Below are positions 46,261 to 56,654 of a DNA stretch of 64,000 bases, piece after piece. Source of the DNA: Microbulbifer sp. THAF38 (GTDB taxonomy: Bacteria; Pseudomonadota; Gammaproteobacteria; Pseudomonadales; Cellvibrionaceae). Position 1 is the stretch's first letter; each line of letters opens with the position of its first letter. The stretch spans positions 1,190,501 to 1,254,500 of the forward strand of contig NZ_CP045369.1 of NCBI RefSeq assembly GCF_009363535.1, read 5' to 3'. The translations under genes and the position numbers were made by a program. Under the pieces are notes generated by a model. That model was not told the DNA's origin. It was given only the letters and a program-made list of their open reading frames with translations, and did not search any database.

Positions 46261-47168
46261 TGAGTACATTCTGGAGTGTGTGGGTTATTGTACTCACCCT
46301 CGCCAATCTGGCGTTGATTACCTGGGTGCTGTTCGCCAACCGAAAAGTGGCAGTGGACGACCAGGCTGAACCGGAAAACAAAACCACCGGCCACGTTTAC
46401 GATGGCATCGAGGAGTATGACAACCCGCTGCCCAAGTGGTGGTTCATGCTGTTTATCGCCACGCTGGTGTTCTCCGTTGGATACTTGGTGATTTACCCGG
46501 GTATGGGTAACTTCAAGGGCCTGAGTGGCTGGTCTTCTGTCGGCGCACTGGAGGCTTCCCAGGCCAAGGCCCAGGAGAAGTTCGATGAGCAGTTTGGTAT
46601 TTATCTCGATATGCCTATTGAGGAAATTGCCCAGAGCCCAGAAGCCCTGAAAATGGGTGGACGGATCTTCGCCAACAACTGCGCTGTGTGTCACGGTGCG
46701 GATGCCGGTGGTAACTTTGGCTTCCCCAATCTGACAGATAACGCCTGGCTCTACGGTGGTACCCCGGAGAAAATCCTGGAGACCCTGAACAACGGTCGTC
46801 AGGGCATGATGCCTCCGCAGGGGCCGGTTATCGGTGAAGAAGGTGTGCGCAACACCGCCGAGTACGTGCTCTCTCTCAATGGCTTGGAGCACGACAAGGC
46901 GATGGCCGCCGAGGGTCAGAAGGTGTTCAACACCGTATGTATGGCCTGTCACGGAATGGATGCCAAGGGTAATCAAGCCCTGGGAGCTCCCAACCTGACC
47001 GATGATCTGTGGCTTTACGGCAGCAGCCGCGAGCAGATTCAGCACACCATTCGTGGTGGGCGCTCCAATATGATGCCCGCGCAGAAGGACAAACTGCGTG
47101 AAGACAAGATCCGCCTGGTGGCGGCCTATGTCTACAGCCTGTCCAAGCAGGACGAAGAACAGCAGTAA
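46260..47168 (+). CDS. ccoP: cbb3 oxidase subunit III, dihaem cytochrome c
   Basis: 302 residues. Two N-terminal hydrophobic segments, the motif EYDNPLPKWW, then two c-haem sites NCAVCHGADAGG and VCMACHGMDAKG, each followed by matching haem-domain sequence (FPNLTDNAWLYGG, APNLTDDLWLYGS). It accepts electrons from soluble cytochromes. It overlaps ccoQ by one base and ends the ccoNOQP unit before a terminator. Confidence 0.97.
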   Translation: MSTFWSVWVIVLTLANLALITWVLFANRKVAVDDQAEPENKTTGHVYDGIEEYDNPLPKWWFMLFIATLVFSVGYLVIYPGMGNFKGLSGWSSVGALEASQAKAQEKFDEQFGIYLDMPIEEIAQSPEALKMGGRIFANNCAVCHGADAGGNFGFPNLTDNAWLYGGTPEKILETLNNGRQGMMPPQGPVIGEEGVRNTAEYVLSLNGLEHDKAMAAEGQKVFNTVCMACHGMDAKGNQALGAPNLTDDLWLYGSSREQIQHTIRGGRSNMMPAQKDKLREDKIRLVAAYVYSLSKQDEEQQ

Positions 47169-47172
47169 TCGA

Positions 47173-47202
47173 ATAAGGCCCGCCTAATTAGTCGGGCCTT
47201 TT
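47173..47202 (+). terminator. terminator after ccoP
   Basis: AAGGCCCG and CGGGCCTT pair around 10 bases and run into a T-tract, separating ccoNOQP from ccoGHIS. Confidence 0.85.
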
Positions 47203-47307
47203 TTATACAAGGAACTCCGGGTGCTGCAGGGACGGAGATAAAAGCCTCAACATAAGTGGCTACCTGTGCCCGCGTGCAGATTTTGCCCGTGTGAGAGTGA
47301 GGTTTTT

Positions 47308-48726
47308 GTGAGTGACTTGATCCCCACCCGCGAAGAGCAGGAAGGTAATGGCGAAGTTCGCTACCGCATGCTCTATGAGTCGGACGACAAGATTTATATT
47401 CGCCATATTCGCGGTATCTATACCCGAATTCGCAAGTACACAGGCCTGCCGCTGTTACTGGCTTTCTTTTTTATCCCCTGGATCAATATCGACGGGCGCC
47501 AGTCGGTCTTTTTTGATCTCCCCACCCGCCAATTCCATATCTTTTGGACGACCTTTGGCCCCCAAGACGGCTTCCTGCTCGCTTGGTTGCTGATTATTGC
47601 CGCCTTCGCCCTGTTTGCCGTCACCACTTGGATGGGACGGGTCTGGTGTGGCTTTACCTGCCCCCAGACCGTGTGGACCATGATGTTTATGTGGGCTGAG
47701 CGGGTTTGCGAGGGCGACCGCAATAAGCGTATGAAGCTGGACAAAGCGCCCTGGGGCGTAGAAAAGGTTCTGCGTAAGGGCGGTACCCATGCTATCTGGC
47801 TGCTGATCTCACTGGCCACGGCCCTGGCCTTTGTCGGTTATTTCTACGGTATTCGCGATCTGGTAGTGGACCTGGCCACCTTCCAAGCGCATCCACAGGG
47901 TGTCTTCTGGGTTGCCTTCTTTACTTTCGCCACTTACATGAACGCAGGCTTCCTGCGCGAGCAAGTGTGCAAGTACATGTGCCCCTACGCGCGCTTCCAG
48001 TCGGTGATGTACGACGAGGATACTCTCGCGGTTTACTACGACGCCAAGCGTGGTGAGACTCGCGGGCCGCGCAAAAAGAATGTGGATTACAAAGCCGAGG
48101 GTATGGGTGACTGTATCGACTGCTACTGGTGTGTACAGGTCTGTCCGGTAGATATCGATATTCGCGATGGTCTGCAGTTTGAATGTATCAACTGTGGCCT
48201 CTGTGTCGATGCCTGCAACAGCGTGATGGACAAGATGGGTTATGAGCGCGGTCTGATTCGCTTTACCTCTGAGGACGAGCTGCAGACTGGCAAGACCAAC
48301 TTTTTGCGTCCGCGGTTGTTTGGCTACGCAGTCGTTTTGCTAGCCATGGTAGGATTGTTTTCGCATCAGGTGGCAACTCGCAGCCCCATCGAGGCGGAGA
48401 TCACCCGTGACCGTGGTGCCCGCATGTTCCGGGTATCCCGCGGGGTGGTGCAGAATGTCTACACCGTGAAGATCAACAATATGGATCAGGCGGCCCATGA
48501 GTTCACGATTCGTGTTGAGGGCAACCCGAATTATGATTATTCGGTGCGCAAGCCGCGCAGCATTTACCTGAAGGCCGGTGAAATCTATCCGGTACCGATT
48601 CGGGTGAGTGTGCCCAAAACTCAGCTGAAGGATACCAAGCACGATATCGATATCGTGGTTCAGGCTGTCGACGACCAGGAGTTGGTCACTAAGCATCGAA
48701 CGGTATTTATTGGTCCTAAGCAGTAG
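47308..48726 (+). CDS. ccoG: CcoG, cupric reductase-type ferredoxin for oxidase assembly
   Basis: 472 residues. Several membrane helices alternate with Cys motifs CGFTCPQTVW and CKYMCPYARFQ, then a double 4Fe-4S ferredoxin block (CIDCYWCVQVCPVDI, CINCGLCVDAC), and a C-terminal Ig-like periplasmic domain. CcoG reduces Cu(II) for cbb3 assembly. The GTG at 47308 is chosen for its GAGG; the frame extends 14 codons upstream. Confidence 0.95.
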   Translation: MSDLIPTREEQEGNGEVRYRMLYESDDKIYIRHIRGIYTRIRKYTGLPLLLAFFFIPWINIDGRQSVFFDLPTRQFHIFWTTFGPQDGFLLAWLLIIAAFALFAVTTWMGRVWCGFTCPQTVWTMMFMWAERVCEGDRNKRMKLDKAPWGVEKVLRKGGTHAIWLLISLATALAFVGYFYGIRDLVVDLATFQAHPQGVFWVAFFTFATYMNAGFLREQVCKYMCPYARFQSVMYDEDTLAVYYDAKRGETRGPRKKNVDYKAEGMGDCIDCYWCVQVCPVDIDIRDGLQFECINCGLCVDACNSVMDKMGYERGLIRFTSEDELQTGKTNFLRPRLFGYAVVLLAMVGLFSHQVATRSPIEAEITRDRGARMFRVSRGVVQNVYTVKINNMDQAAHEFTIRVEGNPNYDYSVRKPRSIYLKAGEIYPVPIRVSVPKTQLKDTKHDIDIVVQAVDDQELVTKHRTVFIGPKQ

Positions 48727-48809
48727 ACGGGACACCGTTCCCGTTGCAAAGTACGGGCCCGTCCTGGCGGGCTCTACTTTTCTGCACAAAACGGTAATTT
48801 GGTAACGCG

Positions 48810-49334
48810 ATGAATGAACCAACGTCGAAACCCTGGTATCGGGAATTCTGGGCCTGGATGGTCCTGGCACCGCTGATTGCGGTGGTTGTAGTCTCCTCTA
48901 TTACGGTCTCCATAGCCGTGCGCTTCGCCGACGATCAGGTCAGCGATACCTATTACAAAGACAGTCGCATGTATCACTTCTCTGCCGAGCAGGACCAGCG
49001 TGCCAAAGCGTTGGGCCTGGCTGCTCTGGTGCAATTCCAGCCTGCTGAAGGCGGTGTTACCGTCGAGTTGAATGGCAATACCGACTACCCGGAAAAATTG
49101 CTGCTCACCCTGAGCCATCCAGTGGAGGAGGATCTGGATCAGCATGTCGTATTGTCGCAGCTCTCTGTGGGGCGCTATTCCGGTGAAGTGCCGGGCGCCT
49201 TAAAAAGTCGCTGGTACCTGCGCTTGATGCCGGAACTCGACCCGAGTGCGCACCAGGATGCGGAATGGCGCCTCAAAGGCGAGATCAACTTTGAGCTGGG
49301 CAATGCCGCCCCCATGAATCCCGGCAGTCAATGA
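48810..49334 (+). CDS. ccoH: CcoH/FixH-family oxidase assembly protein
   Basis: 174 residues: an N-terminal cytoplasmic stretch KPWYREFWAWMVLAPLIAVVVVSS giving one membrane helix, then a periplasmic domain with YYKDSRMYHF. This is the FixH layout; it assists oxidase assembly with CcoI. It overlaps ccoI by 4 bases. Confidence 0.9.
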   Translation: MNEPTSKPWYREFWAWMVLAPLIAVVVVSSITVSIAVRFADDQVSDTYYKDSRMYHFSAEQDQRAKALGLAALVQFQPAEGGVTVELNGNTDYPEKLLLTLSHPVEEDLDQHVVLSQLSVGRYSGEVPGALKSRWYLRLMPELDPSAHQDAEWRLKGEINFELGNAAPMNPGSQ

Positions 49335-51772
49335 CCTCTTCTTGTTATCACTGCGGGCTACCGGTGCCCGCGGGCAGTAATCACTCGGTTGTGATCGAAG
49401 GTGCCCCGCGCAGTATGTGTTGCCCGGGCTGTGAGGCTGTGGCGAGTGCGATTGTTTCCGGGGGCTTGGACGGTTTTTACCGCTTCCGGGAAAAACAGAG
49501 CGATCGCCCGGAGCAGAACCAGCCGCAAGAGCGCTGGAAAGCCTACGACCTTCCCGAGGTGCAGCAGCAGTTTGTGCACGATTGGGATGACGGCCGCCAA
49601 ATGGCGGCCCTGCTGATCGGCGGCATTACCTGCGCCGCCTGCGTGTGGTTGATCGAGAAGCATCTGGGGCAACTGGCGGGTATCGAGAAGGTCTCGGTCA
49701 ACGCCAGTACCCAGCGCGCGCAAATTGTCTTTAACCCCGATCAGATTCAACCCAGCGCCCTGTTCGAGGCCCTGGAGCGCATCGGCTACCGCCCGGCACC
49801 GGCCACTGCCGCCAATCGGGAAAGTGTGATTCAGAGCGAGCATCGCGCCGCCCTGCGTCGTCTCGGGGTTGCCGGTCTCGGCACCATGCAGGTGATGATG
49901 TTCGCCATCGCCCTCTATTTTGGGGCCGGCAGCGGTGATGTGGGCGAGTTCGAACGCTACTTCCGCTGGGTCTCCCTGTTGGTGGCCACCCCTGTGGTGT
50001 TCTATGCCGCGCGACCATTCTTCAGCGCCGCCCTGCGCAGTCTGCGCGCACGCCATCTGAGTATGGATGTACCGGTTTCCCTGGCCATTGGCCTGGCCTA
50101 CGGTGCCAGTTTTTATGCCACCGTATTCGGCACCGGTGAGGTGTATTTTGAATCCATCTCCATGTTCACCTTCTTTTTGCTGCTGGGGCGCACGGTGGAA
50201 ATGCGTGCGCGCCATCGCGCCGGACTCGCTAGCGGTGGACTCGCGCAGCTGTTGCCGATGACCGCAGCCCGCTATGACGGTAATGAGTTAGTACATGTAC
50301 CGGTAGCGGCCCTGGCGGCCGGTGACAGAATCTTACTGCGGCCCGGCGATACGATTCCCGCCGATGGTGAGGTACTCGAAGGTGAGAGCGGTGTTGATGA
50401 ATCGCTGCTCAGTGGTGAATCCGCGCTACAGCAAAAGACCCTGGGCAGCCAGGTGTATGCGGGTAGCGTCAACGGCGATTCCAGTCTTACCGTGCGTGTC
50501 ACTGCCGCGGGGAAATCTACACGATTGTCGGCGATCGAGCGCCTTGTGGAGCGGGCCCAGCTGGATAAACCCGCGCAGGTAGCGCTGGCGGATCGGGTTG
50601 CCGGTATTTTTGTCGGGGTGGTTTTGATTGCGGCTGTGAGCGCTTTCGCGGTCTGGTGGCAGTTGGACCCAAGCCGCGCTTTTTGGGTGGCTCTGTCGGT
50701 ATTGGTGGTGACCTGTCCCTGCGCTTTATCTTTGGCGACACCTGCAGCACTGGCCTCGGCGACTCTGCGTCTGCAGGAGTTGGGGTTATTGGTGGCCGGT
50801 GGCAGTCTTTTAGAGACTCTTCCCCGTATCAGCCGGGTGGTGTTTGATAAAACCGGCACTTTAACGCGCGGCGAACCACGCATTCTGCGTATTGAATCGC
50901 TCCGTGATGGCTGGAGTGAGCAGCGGGTTAAGGATGTGGCGGCGGCCCTCGAGTCGCAAACCCATCACCCTTTAGCGCGCGCATTTCGTGCTTGGCGCGG
51001 CAATCTAAGTGCCAGTCAGCTCAAAGTACATACTGGCCGTGGCCTGGAAGGGCAGGTCGAAGGAAATGGCTATCGCCTGGGGCGTGCGGATTTTGCCAAC
51101 ACGCAATTTGTCGAGGCTCCACAGGGGGAGGGGCAGTGGCTGTTGCTGGCGGATGATCGCGGCGCCATCGCCTGGATTGCGCTTGGCGATAAATTGCGGG
51201 ACTCCGCCGAAGAGGCGGTCGGACAGCTAGGCCGCATGGGGCTATCGGTTGAATTGTTGAGCGGCGACCAGTCTGCTGAAGTCAAGCGGCTGGCTGCCCA
51301 GGCTGGGATTGATCGTTTCCAAGCGGGGGCCTCGCCGGAGGACAAACTCTCCCATATGAAGCAGTTGCAGGAAGCGGGCGAGAAAGTCCTGATGGTGGGC
51401 GATGGCCTCAATGATGTGCCGGTACTGTCAGGTGCGGACGCCTCGGTAGCGATGATGTCTGCCGCCGATCTGGCCCAATCCCGTGCCGATGCGATCCTGC
51501 TGAATGGCGACCTGAGGGTGTTGGCGCAGTCTGTCGCCCTGGCGCGTAAATGTCGCCGGGTGGTGCGCCAAAACCTGGCCTGGGCGCTGGGTTATAACGT
51601 CATAGCGCTGCCCTTGGCGGTATGCGGTCTGGTGCCCCCCTGGGCGGCCGCGATCGGTATGTCGTTGAGTTCGCTGGTGGTGGTAATTAACGCACTGCGT
51701 TTATCGCGAGCCAAGCCCGCTGGGGTCGTTTCCGAACGGGAAATGGCCCAACAGCCCGGTTTAGCTCATTAA
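49331..51772 (+). CDS. ccoI: copper-translocating P1B-type ATPase CcoI/FixI
   Basis: 813 residues. An N-terminal Cys-rich region (CYHCGLPVP, CCPGCEAV), a metal-binding domain with GGITCAACVWLIEK, eight membrane helices including VVTCPCALSLATP, the phosphorylation site VFDKTGTLTRGEP and hinge GDGLNDVPVL. It pumps copper toward the periplasm for CcoN metallation. It overlaps ccoH by 4 bases and ccoS starts 15 bp later. Confidence 0.97.
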   Translation: MTSSCYHCGLPVPAGSNHSVVIEGAPRSMCCPGCEAVASAIVSGGLDGFYRFREKQSDRPEQNQPQERWKAYDLPEVQQQFVHDWDDGRQMAALLIGGITCAACVWLIEKHLGQLAGIEKVSVNASTQRAQIVFNPDQIQPSALFEALERIGYRPAPATAANRESVIQSEHRAALRRLGVAGLGTMQVMMFAIALYFGAGSGDVGEFERYFRWVSLLVATPVVFYAARPFFSAALRSLRARHLSMDVPVSLAIGLAYGASFYATVFGTGEVYFESISMFTFFLLLGRTVEMRARHRAGLASGGLAQLLPMTAARYDGNELVHVPVAALAAGDRILLRPGDTIPADGEVLEGESGVDESLLSGESALQQKTLGSQVYAGSVNGDSSLTVRVTAAGKSTRLSAIERLVERAQLDKPAQVALADRVAGIFVGVVLIAAVSAFAVWWQLDPSRAFWVALSVLVVTCPCALSLATPAALASATLRLQELGLLVAGGSLLETLPRISRVVFDKTGTLTRGEPRILRIESLRDGWSEQRVKDVAAALESQTHHPLARAFRAWRGNLSASQLKVHTGRGLEGQVEGNGYRLGRADFANTQFVEAPQGEGQWLLLADDRGAIAWIALGDKLRDSAEEAVGQLGRMGLSVELLSGDQSAEVKRLAAQAGIDRFQAGASPEDKLSHMKQLQEAGEKVLMVGDGLNDVPVLSGADASVAMMSAADLAQSRADAILLNGDLRVLAQSVALARKCRRVVRQNLAWALGYNVIALPLAVCGLVPPWAAAIGMSLSSLVVVINALRLSRAKPAGVVSEREMAQQPGLAH

Positions 51773-51786
51773 CAGAGGAGTGAAGT

Positions 51787-51966
51787 GTGGAAAGCCTCTA
51801 CTTTCTGATTCCCATTGCGGTGGTGTTTGTCGCTCTCGCTATCAAAGTGTTCTTCTGGGCGGTCAACAACGGTCAGTACGACGACCTTGAAACAGAGGGG
51901 CGACGTATTTTGTTTGAGGATGATCTGCAGGAATCATCCTCAGAAAACGGGGAAAAGGAGCGGTAA
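51787..51966 (+). CDS. ccoS: cbb3 oxidase maturation protein CcoS
   Basis: 59 residues. GTG start at 51787 behind AGAGGAG. One helix (YFLIPIAVVFVALAIKVFFW) is followed by FFWAVNNGQYDDLETEGRRIL, which is the CcoS signature region, and a charged tail. It is needed for haem and copper insertion in cbb3 oxidases. It sits 14 bp after ccoI. Confidence 0.9.
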   Translation: MESLYFLIPIAVVFVALAIKVFFWAVNNGQYDDLETEGRRILFEDDLQESSSENGEKER

Positions 51967-51969
51967 CTC

Positions 51970-52716
51970 GTGGGGGATTGGGGGTTCTTGGCGGCGGCGC
52001 TCGCCATCGGTTTTCTCGGCAGTAGTCACTGTATCGGTATGTGTGGAGGTATCTCGGGCGCGCTAGGCATGGCCGTACCCGGCAGGCAGACCGCCTGGGT
52101 GCAGTTGGGTTCCTATCAGTTGGGGCGCATTGCCAGTTACACATTGATGGGGGGCCTGGCCGGTGCCTTGGGGGCGGCTGTCATTCCGGCACTGACACCC
52201 CTGCGCTTTGCCGCGGGGATTATGTTAATCGTGATGGCACTCTATGTAGCCGGTATCTGGCGCGGCCTGGTTTGGTTGGAGAAAGGAGGCAGTTACCTCT
52301 GGCGTTATGTCCAGCCGCTTTCAGCTAAATTGCTACCGGTGCGCTCCGCCGGTCAGGCGGTTGCCTTGGGATCTCTGTGGGGCTGGTTGCCCTGCGGTTT
52401 AGTCTACAGCGCCCTGACTTTCGCATTGGCCCAAGGCAGTGCGGAGCGCTCGGCGCTGGCAATGCTCGCCTTTGGTCTGGGCACCTTGCCGGCCATGTTG
52501 GCCACTGGCGCCGCCGCCGTGCAGGTGCGCAATATCGTGCAGAAGCCAGGGGTTCGCCTGGGGTTTGCCGCGGCAATTATGCTGTTTGGCTTTTGGACAC
52601 TGTGGGGCGCTCTCGGCCATGGTGGTCACGGAGATCACAGCAACCACGGCGCTATGAATACTGTGGAGTCTGTCGAAGAGAAATCCGAGGAAGAAAGTCA
52701 CCACCATCATCACTGA
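51970..52716 (+). CDS. TauE/SafE-like membrane protein of the cco cluster
   Basis: 248 residues, six hydrophobic helices. GFLGSSHCIGMCGGISGAL near the start and GWLPCGLVYSALTFALAQGS in the second half are typical of the SafE-type proteins found after ccoS in many gammaproteobacteria, often annotated sulfite exporter but probably copper handling or cytochrome biogenesis. The C-terminus is a His tail (HHHHH) with more His before it. GTG start 3 bp after ccoS. An fnr/anr gene, often next, is absent here. Confidence 0.85.
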   Translation: MGDWGFLAAALAIGFLGSSHCIGMCGGISGALGMAVPGRQTAWVQLGSYQLGRIASYTLMGGLAGALGAAVIPALTPLRFAAGIMLIVMALYVAGIWRGLVWLEKGGSYLWRYVQPLSAKLLPVRSAGQAVALGSLWGWLPCGLVYSALTFALAQGSAERSALAMLAFGLGTLPAMLATGAAAVQVRNIVQKPGVRLGFAAAIMLFGFWTLWGALGHGGHGDHSNHGAMNTVESVEEKSEEESHHHHH

Positions 52717-52792
52717 TGGCCCTGGCAATTTGCGGGGTACCGCGCAATATAGCGCCGTCCCCCGTTTTAAACGTGCCCCTTTCAGAGCATGC

Positions 52793-53647
52793 TTAAAAGT
52801 CGATACGCAGGGATAGGTCGATAGCACGCAGGTGCTTGGTCAAGCTGCCAGAGGAGATGTAATCGACTTCCAGCTCTGCCAGTTGCGCGATTCGCTCCCG
52901 ATCGACACTGCCGGAAATTTCAATTTTCGCGCGCCCTTTGGCCAATACCAGAGCGCTGCGGGTATCTGCATCGTTGAATTCGTCGAGCATAATCACGTCG
53001 GCACCGCTATCGAGCGCCTGCTGCAGTTCCTCGAGGGTTTCCACCTCAACCTCTACCAGCGCATCCGGTTTGATGGTTCTCGCTTGGGCTACAGCCTTGT
53101 CGATACCGCCGGCCGCGGCGATGTGGTTTTCCTTGATAAGAAAAGCGTCGTAGAGGCCGATGCGGTGATTGTGGCAGCCACCACATAAAACGGCATATTT
53201 TTGCGCGCTGCGCAGGCCGGGAATGGTTTTGCGGGTGTCGAGGATTTTTACCTCGGTACCGGCAGCGCGGGCGGCAAATTCCGCGGCGGTAGTGGCGGTG
53301 CCCGATAGGGTTTGCAGAAAGTTAAGTGCGGTGCGCTCGCCGGTGAGGATTGTGCGGGCATTGCCCTCGAGTTCAAAAATCACACTATTGGCGGCGACTT
53401 TGTCGCCATCGGCAAAATGCCAGGTGAGTTGTAGCTCGGGATCTAGCTGGCGAAAGATCTCCTCAACCCAGGCACATCCGCTCAGAGTGCAGTCTTCGCG
53501 GGTGATCACGCGGGCGCGGGCACTGCGATCGGCTGGGATCAGCTGGGCTGTGATATCACCACTGCCAATATCCTCCTCCAGTGCCGTTCGCACAGCCCTT
53601 TGCAGGTCGGTCATGATGTTCGGGATGGTGGAGTCTTTAGGGTGCAT
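52793..53647 (-). CDS. nadC: nicotinate-nucleotide pyrophosphorylase (carboxylating)
   Basis: 284 residues. [70 protein letters not shown] and SGSVDRERI are the NadC signatures. It forms nicotinate mononucleotide from quinolinate in NAD synthesis. ATG at 53647 behind GAGG; the frame is open 39 codons further. It is divergent from the DUF1631 gene. Confidence 0.95.
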   Translation of the reverse strand: MHPKDSTIPNIMTDLQRAVRTALEEDIGSGDITAQLIPADRSARARVITREDCTLSGCAWVEEIFRQLDPELQLTWHFADGDKVAANSVIFELEGNARTILTGERTALNFLQTLSGTATTAAEFAARAAGTEVKILDTRKTIPGLRSAQKYAVLCGGCHNHRIGLYDAFLIKENHIAAAGGIDKAVAQARTIKPDALVEVEVETLEELQQALDSGADVIMLDEFNDADTRSALVLAKGRAKIEISGSVDRERIAQLAELEVDYISSGSLTKHLRAIDLSLRIDF

Positions 53648-54128
53648 TGGCAAACCTCGAAATAAACGCGCGGGCAGTTTACCAAAACCCACAGGATTTG
53701 GATTGCCTGGAGCCGAATGCCGCCGCACTTCACACAATTGTCTCGTTAGCAGCTGCCCCAACATTTCGCTGTGACAAGTGTCTCAAATGTGTCGCCAAAC
53801 TGTGTCAATAGGGCGGTTATCATGGGTAAAATTCTCGCTGAATCGGTGTCGATGCAAGCGCGTGCTAACCTCCTCCTCACTATTCAACTCGCTTGCATTA
53901 AAAAGCTCGAAATCTGAGCAAAATCAAGAAGTTATTGGTTTTATTCGAGCAGAATGCCGACAAAATTTAATTAGAGTGGCAAGGTGTTGCTCTGCCCGTA
54001 GTCATCCTTTGATAGAAGTGGTGCGGGTAAAAAGTAAGGCTTGGTTATTTACCGCGACTCCCACGGCCAACAAGATTTAAGCCAGCGAATATTGAAAAGC
54101 CGGATGGTATTTGAAGGACCTCTTGGAA
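53648..54128. other. divergent control region, nadC and DUF1631
   Basis: About 480 bp. A 100-codon plus-strand frame (53778-54080) has no ribosome site or recognisable sequence and is not called. Promoters of both genes are expected. No strong repeat is seen. Confidence 0.4.
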
Positions 54129-56486
54129 ATGAGTGAATCCAGCAAGGTAGTTTCTCTCTCAGAAAAAAGTGCAGAGCGCTCGGCAGGGCTTACAGGCAAG
54201 CCCGCAGTACTGCCGTCGGCTGTTTCAATGTTGAAAGAGAAGGCTTGCGCTGAGCTGTTTGAGCGGGTTAAGTCACTATTTGGCAAAGTAGATGACTCAC
54301 TTTTCGCTATGGCTGAGCGGGCCCATGGCCAAGAAGAGCAGGATGGCTTGTTCCAGGCTTTGCGCCTGTTGCGGGTTGAGCGGCGCAATATCGCCGAGCG
54401 CTTTATCGGTAGTGTGCAACAGGCTTTTCAGATTCGCCAGGAAGCTCAGGCCGAGGCCAGCTTCGCTTCGGATAACCTATCGCTGGTCCACAACGATGAC
54501 CTCGAGCAATTGGTGGCCGCAGATACCATGGTGGCCAATGCGAAACGCGACTTCGCGGAATCTCTCACCGAGTTGTGCCTGCGCCTGGACACTCTCTATG
54601 CGGTAAAGGTCTACGACAAGAACAACCCGCTGGGTCCAGATGTGATCTGCGATGCCTTTGTGGAGGCTATCCAGCCCCTCGACCTGCATATCCGCGCCCG
54701 CCTTACCCTGTTAAAGAAGTTTGAGCAGCTTGTGATGCAACAGCTGCGGGGTTTTTACGAATTTTGCAACCAGTTGCTGGTGGAGCAGGGGGTATTGCCC
54801 TCCCTGAGGGAGCAGCAGCGCGCTGCGCGCCAGCGTTCTGTTTACAGTGCGCCCGGTCCAAGTGGCACCCAGGCTCGAGCGGATGCCAGCTCGGTTGCGG
54901 GTGAAGGTCAGGGCCAGATTGCCCAAGGGGTTCCGGTCAGTGGCCACTTTGCGCCGGGCCTTATACCAGCTACCGCGGGTATGGCGCCTATGCCGGCAGG
55001 GGATCTGCTCAGTCACCTGGGGGCCCTGCAAAACGGTGTTCATTATCAAGGCGGCGGTGCAGCTCAGCTTCTCAACGTGGGGGAGCTATTGCAGCAGCGT
55101 TTGGTGGAGGCCAACCAGGCAGCATCGTTGGCAAAAGTGGATAGCGATGTCATCAAACTGGTGGAGATGCTGTTCTCCTTCATTTTGGAAGACCGTAGCC
55201 TCGCCACTCCAATAAAAACTCTGTTGGGTCGGCTGCAATTGCCTTTGCTGAAGGTGGCTATCGCCGACAAATCCTTCTTCAGCAAAGGAGGCCATCCCGC
55301 GCGCAAGCTGCTCAACGAGCTCGCCGATGCGGCGACAGGTTGGCAGGCTCCTGAAAATTATGAATCCGACCCGCTCTACCGGGAGATTTCACAGATTGTT
55401 GAGCGCGCCCTGAATGAATTTGATCAGGACATCCATATCTTTTCGGCGTTGTTGGAATCCCTGCGTGAATTTATTGCCCGCGAGCGCAAGCGCGCGGAGA
55501 TGCTCGAACGCCGAGTGGTGGACGAGGCCGATGGTCGCGCAAAAACCCAGGCTGCACGAGCACGGGTTGCCGCTGTGATGGATGCGTTGGTGGCGGAGCG
55601 GGATTTGCCACCGGTCGTGCAGGACTGGCTCAACAAGGTGTGGAATAACGTATTGTTCCTCACCTGCGTTAAAGAGGGTACCGACAGCGAGGCCTGGAGT
55701 CACGATGTGCGCACTGCTCGGGATCTGGTCTGGAGTGTGCAGGCACCGATGCCGGAGGCACGCAAACAACTTTTGAGCCTGCTGCCTTCTCTACAGGAGC
55801 GCCTGCGCGAAGGCATTGAGGCACTTTCCTATAACGCATTTGAGGCGCGCAGCCTGTTTGCCGGCCTTAAGGAAATTTACCGCGAACGCTTTGCCCTGGC
55901 GCAACGTTTAACGGAAGAGCGCGACCGCCAGGTTAAGGAACAGGTAGCACGGGAAGTCCAGGCGGCCACTGCTGTGGAGGCGGCTGTAGAAGACTCCACT
56001 GAAACCTCCGATGTAATCGCTGCTGTAGAGTCACAAACAGCCGAAGTCTTGCGGATTGATGATCCGGTGGAAGTCGAGAGCATCGAAGCCCAGGCGGAAG
56101 TTGCGGTGCCGCCAATGGAAGAGATAGAGCAGGCCGTTGCCCAGGCAGAGGTTGCTCCTGCCACTGAGGAGCAAGGGCTGGCACAACTCGCTGAGGACGA
56201 TCCCCATTGGCAGATGACTTTCCGCTTGGCCCAGGGAAGCTGGTTCGAGTTGAAACGCTCCGAAGACGAGCAGTTCCGCTGCCGTTTGGCGGCGGTGATC
56301 CGCGATATCGACCAGTTTATTTTTGTAAACCGCAATGGCGCCAAGGTGGCGGAATTTGCGCGCTTGGAATTGGCCCATGCCTTGCGCTCGGCACAGTTGT
56401 TGCCCTTAGACGATGGTATGTTGTTCGAGCGCGCTCTGCAGTCGGTAATCGGCAATGTGCGCAAGAAGCGCAGTGAACAGCGTTAA
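54129..56486 (+). CDS. DUF1631 family protein
   Basis: 785 residues, almost entirely helical, with long charged segments (RERFALAQRLTEERDRQVK) and an acidic, Glu/Ala-rich linker at about 610-680 before a short PilZ-like C-terminal part (MTFRLAQGSWFELKRSEDEQFRCRL). This is the DUF1631 architecture, present beside nadC/ampD in many gammaproteobacteria. The C-terminal piece resembles the TIGR/PilZ-like tail seen in the family and could bind cyclic-di-GMP; function is unproven. Start at ATG 54129; a TTG at 54111 is also in frame. Confidence 0.85.
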   Translation: MSESSKVVSLSEKSAERSAGLTGKPAVLPSAVSMLKEKACAELFERVKSLFGKVDDSLFAMAERAHGQEEQDGLFQALRLLRVERRNIAERFIGSVQQAFQIRQEAQAEASFASDNLSLVHNDDLEQLVAADTMVANAKRDFAESLTELCLRLDTLYAVKVYDKNNPLGPDVICDAFVEAIQPLDLHIRARLTLLKKFEQLVMQQLRGFYEFCNQLLVEQGVLPSLREQQRAARQRSVYSAPGPSGTQARADASSVAGEGQGQIAQGVPVSGHFAPGLIPATAGMAPMPAGDLLSHLGALQNGVHYQGGGAAQLLNVGELLQQRLVEANQAASLAKVDSDVIKLVEMLFSFILEDRSLATPIKTLLGRLQLPLLKVAIADKSFFSKGGHPARKLLNELADAATGWQAPENYESDPLYREISQIVERALNEFDQDIHIFSALLESLREFIARERKRAEMLERRVVDEADGRAKTQAARARVAAVMDALVAERDLPPVVQDWLNKVWNNVLFLTCVKEGTDSEAWSHDVRTARDLVWSVQAPMPEARKQLLSLLPSLQERLREGIEALSYNAFEARSLFAGLKEIYRERFALAQRLTEERDRQVKEQVAREVQAATAVEAAVEDSTETSDVIAAVESQTAEVLRIDDPVEVESIEAQAEVAVPPMEEIEQAVAQAEVAPATEEQGLAQLAEDDPHWQMTFRLAQGSWFELKRSEDEQFRCRLAAVIRDIDQFIFVNRNGAKVAEFARLELAHALRSAQLLPLDDGMLFERALQSVIGNVRKKRSEQR

Positions 56487-56654
56487 GGAATAAAGAGCCA
56501 ATTTATTATGCCCGGTGGTCTGCTGCCGGTTTTCTACTTCTGTCGCGTGACAGCTCCAAACAGGTTGGCATATCGATCAACGCTTCCATAAAATGGTTAC
56601 TGCTGAAATCCCGAGCTATTCGGGGTGGTAGTTTTTTGGAGCGGAGATCGCAGA

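Noticed and set aside
53778..54080. 100-codon plus-strand frame between nadC and DUF1631
   Set aside because: Composition is Ser/Arg/Cys-rich like a shadow frame, with no ribosome site; part of it overlaps probable promoter DNA.
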